Assembly (NCBI RefSeq): GCF_001865675.1
Contig: NZ_CP011319.1
Location: forward strand, 2,418,001-2,482,000
Direction of reading: 5' to 3'
From: Janthinobacterium sp. 1_2014MBL_MicDiv
GTDB taxonomy: Bacteria; Pseudomonadota; Gammaproteobacteria; Burkholderiales; Burkholderiaceae_D
DNA: 64,000 nt
The notes beneath the pieces are model-generated. The model was not told the DNA's origin, did not search any database, and saw only the letters and a program-made list of their open reading frames with translations. Below, piece by piece: positions 55,438 to 64,000 of this stretch. Position 1 is the first letter of the stretch, and each line of letters begins with the position of its first letter. The position numbers were made by a program, and so were the translations under genes.

Positions 55438-56100
55438 ATGAATCTGTCCCTGTTCGCCGACGAAGACCTGGCGCCGTCCGGCCCCGTGCCGCTGGTGCCC
55501 GGCACGCTCGCCTCCATGCTCTTGCGCGGCTTCGCGCTGCCCCATGTCGCGCAGCTGCTGCCGGCGCTCGACGCCGTCGTGCGGGCCGCGCCGCCGCGCC
55601 ACATGGCCACGCCGGGCGGCTTGCGCATGTCGGTTGCGATGAGCAATTGCGGGCAGCTGGGCTGGGTCACGGACGGGCGCGGCTACCGCTACGCGCGCCT
55701 GGACCCGGCCAGCGGCCAGCCGTGGCCGCCGATGCCGCCCGTGTTCCTGCGCCTGGCGCAGGAGGCGGCGCTGGCGACCGGCTATGCGGATTTCATGCCC
55801 GACGCCTGCCTGGTCAACCGCTACGCGCCCGGCGCGCGCATGGCGCTGCACCAGGACCGCGACGAGTGCGACTTCACGGCGCCCATCGTCTCCGTGTCGC
55901 TCGGCTTGCCCGCCGTGTTCCTGTTCGGCGGCGCCGCGCGGGCCGACAAGGTGGCCCGTATTCCTCTCCTGCATGGCGACGTGGTGGTCTGGGGCGGCGC
56001 CGACCGCCTGCGCTTCCACGGCGTGGCCGCCCTGAAAGAGGGCGAGCATGCGCAGCTGGGCGCGCAGCGCATCAACCTGACCTTCCGCAAGGCCGGCTAG
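55438..56100 (+). CDS. alkB: AlkB-type DNA/RNA oxidative demethylase
   Basis: The protein has 220 residues from ATG 55438. The iron-binding triad is His138 and Asp140 in ALHQDRDE and His194 in RFHGV. The 2-oxoglutarate-binding arginines are Arg211 and Arg217 in QRINLTFRKAG. The LVNRYAPGARM lid is typical. AlkB removes methyl groups from 1-methyladenine and 3-methylcytosine by Fe(II)/2-oxoglutarate-dependent oxidation. It stands alone here, not with ada, so control by Ada is not evident. Confidence 0.95.
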   Translation: MNLSLFADEDLAPSGPVPLVPGTLASMLLRGFALPHVAQLLPALDAVVRAAPPRHMATPGGLRMSVAMSNCGQLGWVTDGRGYRYARLDPASGQPWPPMPPVFLRLAQEAALATGYADFMPDACLVNRYAPGARMALHQDRDECDFTAPIVSVSLGLPAVFLFGGAARADKVARIPLLHGDVVVWGGADRLRFHGVAALKEGEHAQLGAQRINLTFRKAG

Positions 56101-56189
56101 CTGGCGGGCGGCGGCACGGCATGGTCCATGGCGCCGGCCTCGGGGTGGGGCGCGTGGCGGCGTCCCCGGCGGGAGCGCGGCGTGCCTCA

Positions 56190-56250
56190 ATACGCAATTG
56201 ACTTGCAAATGCGATGAAAACTCTTCATGATATGCAATTGACTTGCATAT
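56190..56250 (+). promoter_or_regulatory. Two tandem palindromic operators upstream of folE2 (candidate Zur boxes)
   Basis: The second copy (56230-56250) is a perfect palindrome, ATATGCAA, TTGAC, TTGCATAT. The first copy (56190-56210) is nearly the same and lies exactly 40 bases earlier, about four helical turns. Both contain the -35-like TTGACT. folE2 encodes the zinc-independent GTP cyclohydrolase and is a known member of Zur (zinc-uptake repressor) regulons, so these are candidate Zur sites. Confidence 0.65.
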
Positions 56251-56265
56251 TAAGGATGCCGTTCC

Positions 56266-57177
56266 ATGAAGCGCGATCACCATCATTCTCCCTTGCCCGA
56301 CGTGGCCCTGGGCGGCAACGCCGGCAGTCAGCTGCCGCTGGACTGGGTCGGCATGCAGGGCATCGCCTTGCCCTTGTGGCTGGAAGAGGGCGGGCAGGCG
56401 CAGCAAGTCCATGCCTGGGCCGACGTGCACGTGGATCTGCCCGATGCGCGCGTCAAGGGCATCCACATGTCGCGCCTGTACCTGCTGCTCGATGCATTTG
56501 CCGCCGCGCAGCCGCTGGAGGCCACGGCGCTGGCGGCCCTGCTGCGGAATATGGTTGCCAGCCACGCCGACTGCGCCAGCACCAAAGCGCGCGTGGCGCT
56601 GGCCTTTCCCGTGCTGCGGCGCCAGGCGGCGCTGCTGACGGCGGGGCTGTCGGGCTGGCGGTCGTACCCTGTGCGGTTGCAGGCGACATCCTCATCGGAA
56701 GGTTTTGCGCTGGCCCTGACGGTGGACGTCGCCTATTCGTCGACCTGTCCGTGTTCGGCGGCACTGGCGCGGCAATTGATCGCCGACGGTTTCGCGGCGC
56801 GCTTCGGGGAGGGGCCGATCGACGGCGCGGCCGCCCGCGCCTGGCTGCAGGAACACGCGAGCCTGGCCACGCCGCACAGCCAGCGCAGCATCGCGACGGT
56901 GACGGTGCAGCTGGCGCCAGACGCGGAGCTGGAACTGTTCCCCCTGATCGACCTGGTGGAGGGCGCGCTGGCGACGCCGCTGCAGACGGCCGTCAAGCGG
57001 GCCGACGAACAGGCGTTCGCGCGCTTGAATGGTGCTAATCTGATGTACGTGGAAGACGCGGCCCGCCGCGTGCAGGCCGCGCTGGCGCTGCGTTACGCGC
57101 AGGCGAATGTGACTGTACGGCATGTGGAAAGCCTGCATCCGCACGACGCCGTGGCGCAGGCCGGCAACGCCGCCTGA
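56266..57177 (+). CDS. folE2: GTP cyclohydrolase IB (FolE2)
   Basis: The 303-residue protein has the FolE2 motifs KGIHMSRLY and, near the middle, SSTCPCSAALARQLIADGFA; its active-site Cys is in the CPC motif, which distinguishes type IB from the zinc-dependent FolE. It converts GTP to 7,8-dihydroneopterin triphosphate, the first step of folate (and queuosine) synthesis, using metals other than zinc. It is typically made when zinc is scarce. Two palindromic operators precede it, and AAGGA lies before the ATG. Confidence 0.94.
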   Translation: MKRDHHHSPLPDVALGGNAGSQLPLDWVGMQGIALPLWLEEGGQAQQVHAWADVHVDLPDARVKGIHMSRLYLLLDAFAAAQPLEATALAALLRNMVASHADCASTKARVALAFPVLRRQAALLTAGLSGWRSYPVRLQATSSSEGFALALTVDVAYSSTCPCSAALARQLIADGFAARFGEGPIDGAAARAWLQEHASLATPHSQRSIATVTVQLAPDAELELFPLIDLVEGALATPLQTAVKRADEQAFARLNGANLMYVEDAARRVQAALALRYAQANVTVRHVESLHPHDAVAQAGNAA

Positions 57178-57253
57178 GGCGGCGCGCTGGCGTGCGGCGG
57201 CATTCGCCCGAAGCGCCTACACTTTTCAGTCACCCACCGCGAAGGAGCGCAGC

Positions 57254-57427
57254 ATGCCGGAGAAAACCGTACGGGACGCCATTGATGACGACGTGGAAGA
57301 GGAATTGCAGCGCGAACGGCGCGAGCATGCGCTGATCGACGAGGAAAAACTGGGGATGGATGAGCTGGAGGAGGAACGGCTGAGGCGCGAGCGGGAGCCA
57401 CAGCCTTTAAGTAAGCTCCAGGGGTAG
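57254..57427 (+). CDS. Small charged protein, unknown function
   Basis: The 57-residue protein has GAAGGAG eight to nine bases upstream of ATG 57254. It is almost entirely Glu/Arg/Asp/Lys in a heptad-like pattern (DDDVEEELQRERREHALIDE and following), probably one long charged helix. No family is recognised. The strong ribosome binding site supports a real gene. Confidence 0.5.
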   Translation: MPEKTVRDAIDDDVEEELQRERREHALIDEEKLGMDELEEERLRREREPQPLSKLQG

Positions 57428-57575
57428 TCAGGCTGGCCTGCGCAACTGGTGGCTAGGATTGCTTTTCTGAAGTAGATGGCATATTAATTGTTTCCCATGA
57501 AACTTAAAAAAATGATATCGTTACGGATAGGGGCGATATGCAATTATTTAAATGATCTTCAATATGGGAGAGTGT

Positions 57576-60500
57576 ATGTCAGGAATTTTCAGCGGTATGC
57601 AGGATAGGGCTAAGCTGCATACCAAAAAAAATAATGCAAGCGGGAAATTATTATTGCTTTCTTCTTTATGCCTGGCCAGTTTGAATGTCGGCGCAACGCC
57701 ATTTTCAATTTCTCCGCAACACCCGCGCATATTAACAACGCAGCTGGCAATAGATAATTTGAAGGGGCGATTGCCTTTGGGGCCAGCGGTTTTTCCTGGC
57801 GCGGCCGGCACCATCGCATTTGATTTTACCGCATCGAAAAGAAATCCGGCGGATGCGGTCGAGCAGTTCATTTTTGGCGAAATGAACGTCAATAATGGTA
57901 AGAACGGCATATTCATACGGCATATTGATGGCGATACGCCGGGAATTTCCAGAATTCAACTTGGCATGCTGCAAAAAGCAATCGGCGCCAAGCCTGCGCG
58001 TTACATTGCTTATAAGACGATCGAGATGCCTATCGGCGTGGCGACGCGGATTGAGTTCAGCTGGAATAGCAGTATGAAAACCACCAGCCTGAAAATCGGT
58101 GGCGCCAGTGTAGCGATGGGATTGGAATGGCTGAGTGAGGGTTCCGCCGGCAAGGTCGATTTTTCACCAGACCAGACCGCTTTTCAATTTCCTGGCAGGG
58201 TAAATGAACCTATCAGTAATTTCGTGTTGAAGGATGGTCAGGGAAATATCCTCGTCAACTATCCGGGTAGCCTCGATATGGCACTGGCCACCGCCTGGTT
58301 TGATTTTACACGGCTGGTCAAATCGGACGTGGTATCGTTGAATATGTGCCCAACCGCTGCCTCGCCCTGGACGCAGCCGAAAGTGTGCAATACCGCCAGC
58401 GGACATCGCAATGGCATTGTCGAGTCTGCACAGCAACTGGCACTGGCCTATAAGATCACGCAAGATCCCGCCTATTATTCGGCAATATTAAGTTATATCG
58501 ACAAGTTGCGCATCGTTCCCTTGAATGCGGGCGGTGACATGTCCATGGGCGGACGCGTGATTGCGCTGGGCATCCTGTATGACTGGCTATATGCGGAACT
58601 GGGTGCCAGCGCGGTGCCGAATGATAATACACAGGCCAGCTATCGGACGGCCATGGCTGCCACCATCCGCAATACCATTGCGGCGCAGGCGGCACCGGGC
58701 GGCACCAACCTGTTAAGTGAAATTTGTGGCCCGCAAGGCATGGCACCCTCCTCGTTCGACTGCGCTGCCAAGCCCATTTTCAGTAACTGGAATCGCTATG
58801 CTTCGCCGCCCCAGCCATCCATCGCTACCGCTTATATGGCTGGCATGAATTTCAGCAGCGTATATGGTGCTGCGGTCGGCCTGCTGGCCATCGCCGGACC
58901 GCAAAATGACGACGTATTGCCGATGATAGAAACGGCGTATAGCCATTTTAACGAGGGGTTTCTGGCGGTGCGGCGTGATATCTCCATCGATGGCGGATAC
59001 CATTCCGGATTTTCCTATAGCCTGACAGACTTGCCGTCCCGCCTACTGCTATGGAATACCGCTGTGCAAAATGCAGGCGACATGGGGCAAGCCTCGCAGT
59101 GGATGCCAAAAACCATCTACCCCTATATATATGGCCAGCGTGACGATAAAAGTTATCCAGCCAGTGGCGACAACTTCGTGACATTGTCAAATTTCCCGCT
59201 GGTGGGCAGCATTGCGCTATGGGCCGCCGCCCATGCAGGCGATGGCAATGCCTGGGATTATTACCAGAAACAGGTGCATGGCCAGCGCTATGCGCCGAAT
59301 CGCTACCCGTACATCCTGGAACAATTGTTTTGGCCCGTCGATCAGGCAAGCTTGAATCAGCCTGTCGATCTGGATTTGTCGCGCCACTTCCGCCGTTCGG
59401 GCCAGGTGCTGATGCGCGACCGTTGGAATTACGCGGACGCGACCTTGCTGGAGTTCAAGTCCACGTCATTCATCACGGATAACCACCATCACCTGGATCA
59501 GAACAGTATTTCGCTCAATTACAAGGGACCGTTGCTGGTCGACTCCGGCAGGTATGACAGCTATGGCAGCGCCCATTGGGCCAATTACTACACGCGCAGC
59601 ATTGCCCACAATACGGTGGTTGCGTTTGATGCCAATGAGCGTTTCCAGCGGGCTGGCAGCGGGACGAGCAAGCTGGAGTTCAGCAATGACGGCGGACAAT
59701 GGGTGGGCGGTACGCGTGCGGCGTACCCAACCCTGGAAGAAATCCAGCCCGGCGCGATGAACGCCCTGGGGGGTATCGTCAATTATGAATATGCGCCTGG
59801 CTATACGTATGTTCGCGGCAATGCGAGCAAGGCTTATGCCGCATCCAAACTGGATCAGGCGAATGGTTTCTTGCGCAGTGTCGTCTACCTGCCGGCGCCA
59901 GCGACGGGTTCCCTGCCCATCGTCCTGACGTTTGACAGTGTGCGTACAAATGCCGCGCCTGCTACATTCTTGCTGCATACGGTCAACGAACCCGCCGCCG
60001 CAGTGTCGGCCACCGCACTTGGTAATGGGCAATACCGATTTACCCATGCGGCCACCGATGCGCGTAGCATTACCATTCGCAATGGCGGCGGTATGCTGAT
60101 CGCTCAAACCTTGCTGCCCGAGAAGGCCGTAATTACCAAGGTCGGAGGCTTGAACGCGGGCGGGCTATGCGACCAGGTCAGCGCCGATTCCGCCTTCGGT
60201 CCTGGCACCTTGCTGCCTGGCGGGCCTACCGGCGATTGCCGCTACACGGTCCGGGTTTTGCAGGCGGATAATAGCTATAAATGGCGCAATTATCCACCCA
60301 GGGCCGTGGCCGATGCCACTGATACCAGCGTCACGGGCGATATCGGTGCATGGCGCCTGGAGGTGCAGGCCGAGGTGGCCGCTCCTGTCGGTACCCCCCA
60401 GTATTTCCTCCATGTCTTGCATGTGGCGGACAATGACTATGGCAGCGGCAGCGCTGGCAGCGGTAACGCGCGTCGCCTGGTGGCCGACAGCCATACGGAG

Positions 60501-60746
60501 GCTGTGCTGATCGGTACCCAGACGATGGTGGCTTTTAACCGCGACACGGCGCCATCGACGCGCATGAGCTGGAATGCGCCCGCATCGGCGACGAATGTGC
60601 TGGCTACAGGCTTGTTGCCGGATACAGACTTCCTGCTGAACCGGGTGGCGACGCCCGATGGCGATCAACTGGTACTGGCGCAGGCGGCAGCCAGTAGTGC
60701 AACTTATCGCAGCTCGGCTGAGGGTGTGGTCAATATCGGCATGTAG
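57576..60746 (+). CDS. Exported heparinase II/III-like polysaccharide lyase
   Basis: The protein has 1056 residues from ATG 57576 (GGAGAG upstream); ATG 57552 is possible. A lysine-rich start and hydrophobic stretch (KLLLLSSLCLASLNVGA) form a signal peptide. After a beta-rich N-terminal domain (about 60-230) comes an alpha/alpha toroid (about 270-570), then the heparinase II/III block TSFITDNHHHLDQNSISLNY followed by LLVDSGRYDSYGS and YYTRSIAHNTVVAFD. The C-terminal part is beta-sandwich. Such lyases cleave uronate-containing polysaccharides. The substrate (own capsule or environmental) cannot be inferred. The gene is monocistronic. Confidence 0.85.
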   Translation: MSGIFSGMQDRAKLHTKKNNASGKLLLLSSLCLASLNVGATPFSISPQHPRILTTQLAIDNLKGRLPLGPAVFPGAAGTIAFDFTASKRNPADAVEQFIFGEMNVNNGKNGIFIRHIDGDTPGISRIQLGMLQKAIGAKPARYIAYKTIEMPIGVATRIEFSWNSSMKTTSLKIGGASVAMGLEWLSEGSAGKVDFSPDQTAFQFPGRVNEPISNFVLKDGQGNILVNYPGSLDMALATAWFDFTRLVKSDVVSLNMCPTAASPWTQPKVCNTASGHRNGIVESAQQLALAYKITQDPAYYSAILSYIDKLRIVPLNAGGDMSMGGRVIALGILYDWLYAELGASAVPNDNTQASYRTAMAATIRNTIAAQAAPGGTNLLSEICGPQGMAPSSFDCAAKPIFSNWNRYASPPQPSIATAYMAGMNFSSVYGAAVGLLAIAGPQNDDVLPMIETAYSHFNEGFLAVRRDISIDGGYHSGFSYSLTDLPSRLLLWNTAVQNAGDMGQASQWMPKTIYPYIYGQRDDKSYPASGDNFVTLSNFPLVGSIALWAAAHAGDGNAWDYYQKQVHGQRYAPNRYPYILEQLFWPVDQASLNQPVDLDLSRHFRRSGQVLMRDRWNYADATLLEFKSTSFITDNHHHLDQNSISLNYKGPLLVDSGRYDSYGSAHWANYYTRSIAHNTVVAFDANERFQRAGSGTSKLEFSNDGGQWVGGTRAAYPTLEEIQPGAMNALGGIVNYEYAPGYTYVRGNASKAYAASKLDQANGFLRSVVYLPAPATGSLPIVLTFDSVRTNAAPATFLLHTVNEPAAAVSATALGNGQYRFTHAATDARSITIRNGGGMLIAQTLLPEKAVITKVGGLNAGGLCDQVSADSAFGPGTLLPGGPTGDCRYTVRVLQADNSYKWRNYPPRAVADATDTSVTGDIGAWRLEVQAEVAAPVGTPQYFLHVLHVADNDYGSGSAGSGNARRLVADSHTEAVLIGTQTMVAFNRDTAPSTRMSWNAPASATNVLATGLLPDTDFLLNRVATPDGDQLVLAQAAASSATYRSSAEGVVNIGM

Positions 60747-60751
60747 AATGG

Positions 60752-60777
60752 CGGTAGGCGATCTGTATCGCCTACCG
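60752..60777 (+). terminator. Hairpin after the heparinase-like gene
   Basis: A perfect 11-bp stem (60752-60762 with 60767-60777) has a 4-base loop. The only T-run (TTTT) is about 15 bases downstream, so it is a weak intrinsic terminator or a structured intergenic element. Confidence 0.4.
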
Positions 60778-60829
60778 GCTCCCGGCGGGTTTTGACTGGG
60801 CAACTGTCGACTACCTTTTATTAAAACGC

Positions 60830-61642
60830 ATGAATCTATATTTGCATGGCGCGTTGTTGGCCGCATTGTCGGCCTTATCCATTACCACGGCCCAGGCCGC
60901 CACTATCTGCACCGCCATGGCCGACGCCAAAGCGGGCATCGTTTTGTTGCAAGAAGGCAATTGTTTTGACCGGGTCACGCCCGCGTCCACGTTCAAGATC
61001 GCCCTCAGCCTGATGGGCTATGACGCCGGCTTCCTCAAGGACGAGCACAAGCCCAGCCTGCCGTACCGCCAGGGCTATGTGGACTGGGGCGGCGACGCCT
61101 GGCGCCAGGAGACGGACCCGTCGCGCTGGATGCAGTACTCGGTGGTCTGGTATTCGCAGCAGATCACGCAGGCGCTGGGCGCCGAACGCTTCCAGAAGTA
61201 TGCGAAGGCATTGCGCTATGGCAATGCGGATGTCTCTGGCGATCCAGGCAAGGAAAACAGCCTCGAGCGTTCGTGGATCAGTTCCTCGCTGAAGATTTCG
61301 CCGCTGGAACAACTGGGCTTCCTGCGCAAGCTGGTCAACGATCAATTGCCCGTCAGCAAGCAGGCGATGGAGCAGACGCGGCGCCTGACGCGCCTGGCGG
61401 ACGTGGGCGGCTGGCAAGTGCATGGCAAGACGGGCGCGGCCTATCCGCGCAAGGCTGACGGCAGCTTCGACGAAGAGCACGGTTATGGCTGGTTCGTGGG
61501 CTGGGCCAGCAAGGGCGAGCGCACGATCGTCTTCGCGCGCCTCGTGCAGGATGAACGCAAGGGCCAGCAGTCGGCGGGCCTGCGCACGCGCGAGGCCATG
61601 CTGAAGGAATTGCCGGCCCTGCTGGAGCAGGCGCAGAAGTGA
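60830..61642 (+). CDS. Class D (OXA-type) beta-lactamase
   Basis: The 270-residue protein has a signal peptide (cleavage near AQA, residues 21-23). The class D motifs are all present: Ser53-Thr-Phe-Lys56 (catalytic Ser and carbamylated Lys), Ser104-Val-Val (SXV), Tyr130-Gly-Asn and Lys200-Thr-Gly. The sequence FDRVTPASTFKIALSLMGYD is typical of periplasmic OXA enzymes that hydrolyse penicillins. It appears to be chromosomal, with no mobile element around it. It overlaps the next gene by four bases (GTGA) and stands upstream of a PBP gene. Confidence 0.93.
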   Translation: MNLYLHGALLAALSALSITTAQAATICTAMADAKAGIVLLQEGNCFDRVTPASTFKIALSLMGYDAGFLKDEHKPSLPYRQGYVDWGGDAWRQETDPSRWMQYSVVWYSQQITQALGAERFQKYAKALRYGNADVSGDPGKENSLERSWISSSLKISPLEQLGFLRKLVNDQLPVSKQAMEQTRRLTRLADVGGWQVHGKTGAAYPRKADGSFDEEHGYGWFVGWASKGERTIVFARLVQDERKGQQSAGLRTREAMLKELPALLEQAQK

Positions 61643-62034
61643 CGCCGTCTGTCGTCACGGCCACCTTTCTCTGCACCGAAGGCGACTACCTGGAAGCCAT
61701 CATCGAGGCCGATGGCCAGCGCCTGCATGTGATGGACGAGTTTGGCGGGGCGCAACTGGCCGCCGGCACGCAAATCCGGCTCGAGCTGTGGCCGCAGGCG
61801 AGCGAGGGCGGCGACTGGGACGCGATGTTCACGGCCAACCCCGGCCGGGAAAAGGGCCTGCGCCGGCTCGATGGCTGGCGCTACCTGGCGCTGGGCGTCG
61901 TGACCCAGGTCGATCCCGTCATCTGCGACTGCGGCTTGCTGCAGGTGGAGGACGCGTTTCACACGCGCGACGTGCGCTGCGTGGGCGCCTATGTCGGCGT
62001 CACCTTGTCCCGCCTCGATGCTTGCCTGCCGTAA
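61639..62034 (+). CDS. Small conserved-looking protein, unknown function
   Basis: The 131-residue protein starts at GTG 61639, overlapping the OXA stop codon. The sequence is beta-rich (ATFLCTEGDYLEAIIEADGQ, then TQIRLELWPQASEGG) with cysteines in VICDCGLLQVEDAF. No signal peptide is seen. It is probably translated together with the beta-lactamase. I do not recognise a family. Confidence 0.55.
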   Translation: MTPSVVTATFLCTEGDYLEAIIEADGQRLHVMDEFGGAQLAAGTQIRLELWPQASEGGDWDAMFTANPGREKGLRRLDGWRYLALGVVTQVDPVICDCGLLQVEDAFHTRDVRCVGAYVGVTLSRLDACLP

Positions 62035-62107
62035 ATTCCAGCCCGCTTTGTTGCCCGCCCTATATACTTGCTGAAACGGATCATCCGGCATCAGACAAGG
62101 TACAGGC

Positions 62108-64000
62108 ATGGCATCAGGCATGGAGCAGTTTCAGGAAAAAGCACGGCAGGCATGGACATGGGCGCGCGCGCAGGCCTTGCGCGTGGCGGGCATGGCGTGG
62201 GTGAGGGCAGTGGCGCTGTACCGGCGCGGCCACGCGCACTTGATGACCTTGCCGCCCGTGCGGCGCGCGCTGGTGCTGGGCCTGTGGTCGTTTCTGGCCC
62301 TGCTGGCGCTGCTGGTCCTGTACATGCTGCTGCTGATTCCCCTGACGCCCAGCATCCACGACTTGCGCCAGGCGCGCGCGGCCGCGCCGAGCACCATGGT
62401 CAGCGCGGACGGCAAGGAGCTGGCCCGTTTCGACCAGGGCTTGCAGGAACGCGTGACGCTGCAGCAGATTTCGCCGAACGTGATCAGCGCCCTGATCTCG
62501 ACGGAAGACCACCGTTTCTACGAACATCACGGCGTCGATTTCACGCGCACGGCCGGCGCCATCGTGCATACGGCGGGAGGCAACCCCCAGGGCGGTTCCA
62601 CCATCACGCAGCAGCTGGCGCGCAATATGTTTCCCGAAGAAATTGGCCGTTCGCGCAGCCTGAACCGCAAGCTGAAGGAGTTGATCACGGCCCTGAAGAT
62701 CGAAGCCACCTACAGCAAGACGGAAATCCTCGAAGCCTACCTGAACACGGTGCCTTTCCTCTACAACACCTATGGCATCGAGATGGCGGCCCGCACGTAT
62801 TTCGACAAACCCGCCGCGCGCCTCGATATCCTGGAAAGCGCCACCCTGGTCGGCATGCTCAAGGGCACGAATTACTACAATCCGGTCGGCAATCCCGAAC
62901 GTTCCTTGCAGCGGCGCAATGTGGTGCTGGGCCAGATGCGCAAGCATGAGGTCATCGACGAGGCGCGCTACCGGCAGCTGGTGAAGCGTCCGCTGCGCCT
63001 GCATTTCGAGCGCCAGAGCGAACGGGCGCAGTCGGACAGCCACTTCACGGCCTATGTGCGCAAATGGCTGATCGACTGGGCCGATGAAAACGACTACAAC
63101 CTGGAGCTCGACGGCCTGGTGGTGCACACGACGCTTGATTACGACTTGCAGCAGGCGGCCGAGCGGGCCGTCGAGCGCCAGGCGAATGCCTTGCAGGCGA
63201 TTGCCGACGTGGAATGGAGCCGCGCCGGCGTGCCGTCGTCCACTTCGACGGGCATGTATGCGGGCATGCAGGCCGGCAGCGTGCCGTTCGACTATTTCTG
63301 GAAATCGCATCCGGGCTTGCTGGACGCCTTCGTGCGCGAGTCCGGCGACTACCGCAAGCTGACGGCGGCGGGCAGCGCGCCCGACGAGGCGCTGGAAAAA
63401 CTCAAGGGCGACCGCGCCTTCATGGCGGGCCTGCGCAAGTCGAAGACGCGCCTGGAGGCGGGCTTTACGGCCATGGACCCGGCCACGGGCGCCGTGCGGG
63501 CCTGGGTGGGCAGCCGCGACTTTGCGCGCGAACAATTCGATCACGTGTCGCAGGCGGCGCGCCAGCCCGGCTCCACCTTCAAGCCCATCGTATATGGCGC
63601 GGCGCTGGAAAAAGGCCTGAGTCCCGACCACGTCTACCGCGACGCCGTGATGGATATCAAGGCGGCCGACGGCACGAAATGGCGGCCGACCGACATGAGC
63701 GGCACCACGGGGCGCGACATGACCATGCGCGACGGCCTCGTGTATTCGAAGAACACGATCACGGCGCAAGTGATGCAGGACGTGGGCTTGTCGCCGATTA
63801 TCAAGCTGGCGCGCGCGCTCGGCATCCGCGACAGCAAGCTGGAAAAAGTGCCATCCCTGGCGCTGGGTACCAGTCCCGTCACCTTGCTGGAAATGGTCAA
63901 CGCCTACGCCAGCATCGCGGCGCAGGGCGAGGCCCGTTTGCCGTTCGTCGTCACGCACATCACCGACCGCGACGGCAAGACCATCGCCCGCTTCGGCGAA
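62108..64000 (+). CDS. Bifunctional penicillin-binding protein (PBP1-type), 3' end outside window
   Basis: The open frame runs from ATG 62108 to the window end, at least 631 residues. One membrane anchor (LVLGLWSFLALLALLVLYML) is followed by a glycosyltransferase GT51 domain: STEDHRFYEHHGVD with catalytic Glu, GGSTITQQLARNMF, and SRSLNRKLKELITALKIE. The transpeptidase domain starts after about residue 340, with the active-site Ser in RQPGSTFKP and the SxN motif in VYSKNT. The KTG box would lie beyond the window. It polymerises and cross-links peptidoglycan in the periplasm. A second ATG at 62120 is also possible. Confidence 0.93.
   Translation, partial: MASGMEQFQEKARQAWTWARAQALRVAGMAWVRAVALYRRGHAHLMTLPPVRRALVLGLWSFLALLALLVLYMLLLIPLTPSIHDLRQARAAAPSTMVSADGKELARFDQGLQERVTLQQISPNVISALISTEDHRFYEHHGVDFTRTAGAIVHTAGGNPQGGSTITQQLARNMFPEEIGRSRSLNRKLKELITALKIEATYSKTEILEAYLNTVPFLYNTYGIEMAARTYFDKPAARLDILESATLVGMLKGTNYYNPVGNPERSLQRRNVVLGQMRKHEVIDEARYRQLVKRPLRLHFERQSERAQSDSHFTAYVRKWLIDWADENDYNLELDGLVVHTTLDYDLQQAAERAVERQANALQAIADVEWSRAGVPSSTSTGMYAGMQAGSVPFDYFWKSHPGLLDAFVRESGDYRKLTAAGSAPDEALEKLKGDRAFMAGLRKSKTRLEAGFTAMDPATGAVRAWVGSRDFAREQFDHVSQAARQPGSTFKPIVYGAALEKGLSPDHVYRDAVMDIKAADGTKWRPTDMSGTTGRDMTMRDGLVYSKNTITAQVMQDVGLSPIIKLARALGIRDSKLEKVPSLALGTSPVTLLEMVNAYASIAAQGEARLPFVVTHITDRDGKTIARFGE

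Overview
The window looks like chromosome of a violacein-producing betaproteobacterium of the family Oxalobacteraceae, most likely Janthinobacterium (a violacein-producing Duganella or Massilia relative is also possible). The evidence is a complete vioABCDE operon on the minus strand (11821-19142), moderately high GC in the housekeeping genes, and a gene complement typical of that group: PEP-CTERM protein, DUF3667, DUF1275, monomeric isocitrate dehydrogenase and a chromosomal OXA enzyme. The assignment rests on recognising protein sequences, not on any search.

Layout, left half. Positions 1-535 hold the 3' part of an ECF sigma factor, followed by about 900 bases of apparently non-coding sequence. 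On the minus strand follow a secreted subtilase and, upstream of it, a PEP-CTERM protein (1434-5311), then a gene-poor stretch and a secreted EreA/ChaN-like protein (6765-8036). Positions 8345-9080 are a gene graveyard with fragments of an IS256 transposase, a UmuC polymerase and an IS66 transposase packed end to end. A DUF3667 membrane protein (9189-10304) faces an MFS exporter (10566-11729), which lies just downstream of vioE in the same direction. vioA-vioB-vioC-vioD are joined by start/stop overlaps or 1-base gaps. A near-perfect 21-bp palindrome sits 44-64 bases upstream of the vioA start.

Layout, centre (21161-37611). This is the most unusual part. Nine plus-strand genes encode an envelope-spanning machine intermediate between type II secretion and type IV pili: GspF/PilC, GspE/PilB ATPase, PilM-, PilN-, PilO- and PilP/GspC-like subunits and three pseudopilins. 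Their secretin, a lipoprotein with an extra C-terminal cohesin-like domain, lies 7.5 kb further on. Between the last pseudopilin and the secretin sits an AT-richer cassette: a Sec-exported SpvB/FG-GAP protein, a Sec-exported Rhs protein with a variable C-terminal domain, and a small candidate immunity gene. The inference is that the cassette is the cargo of the pseudopilus machine. Two small, possibly related secreted proteins flank the locus (20028-20381 and 37817-38170).

Layout, right half. There is a MFP-RND-OMF efflux operon on the minus strand (38310-44112), the NADP isocitrate dehydrogenase gene with a structured leader, and a small putative copper-handling pair (DUF411 and a Cys/His-rich protein). 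A large orphan protein follows, then an AroP-type permease, a DUF1275 protein and a thioesterase whose ends meet in a triple 20-bp repeat. Next come a GntR-SDR-racemase operon, a UPF0303 protein, AlkB, and folE2 preceded by two palindromic operators 40 bp apart. The window ends with a heparinase II/III-like protein, a class D beta-lactamase, a small protein and a bifunctional penicillin-binding protein cut by the window edge. I saw no rRNA, tRNA, CRISPR array, intact insertion sequence or phage.
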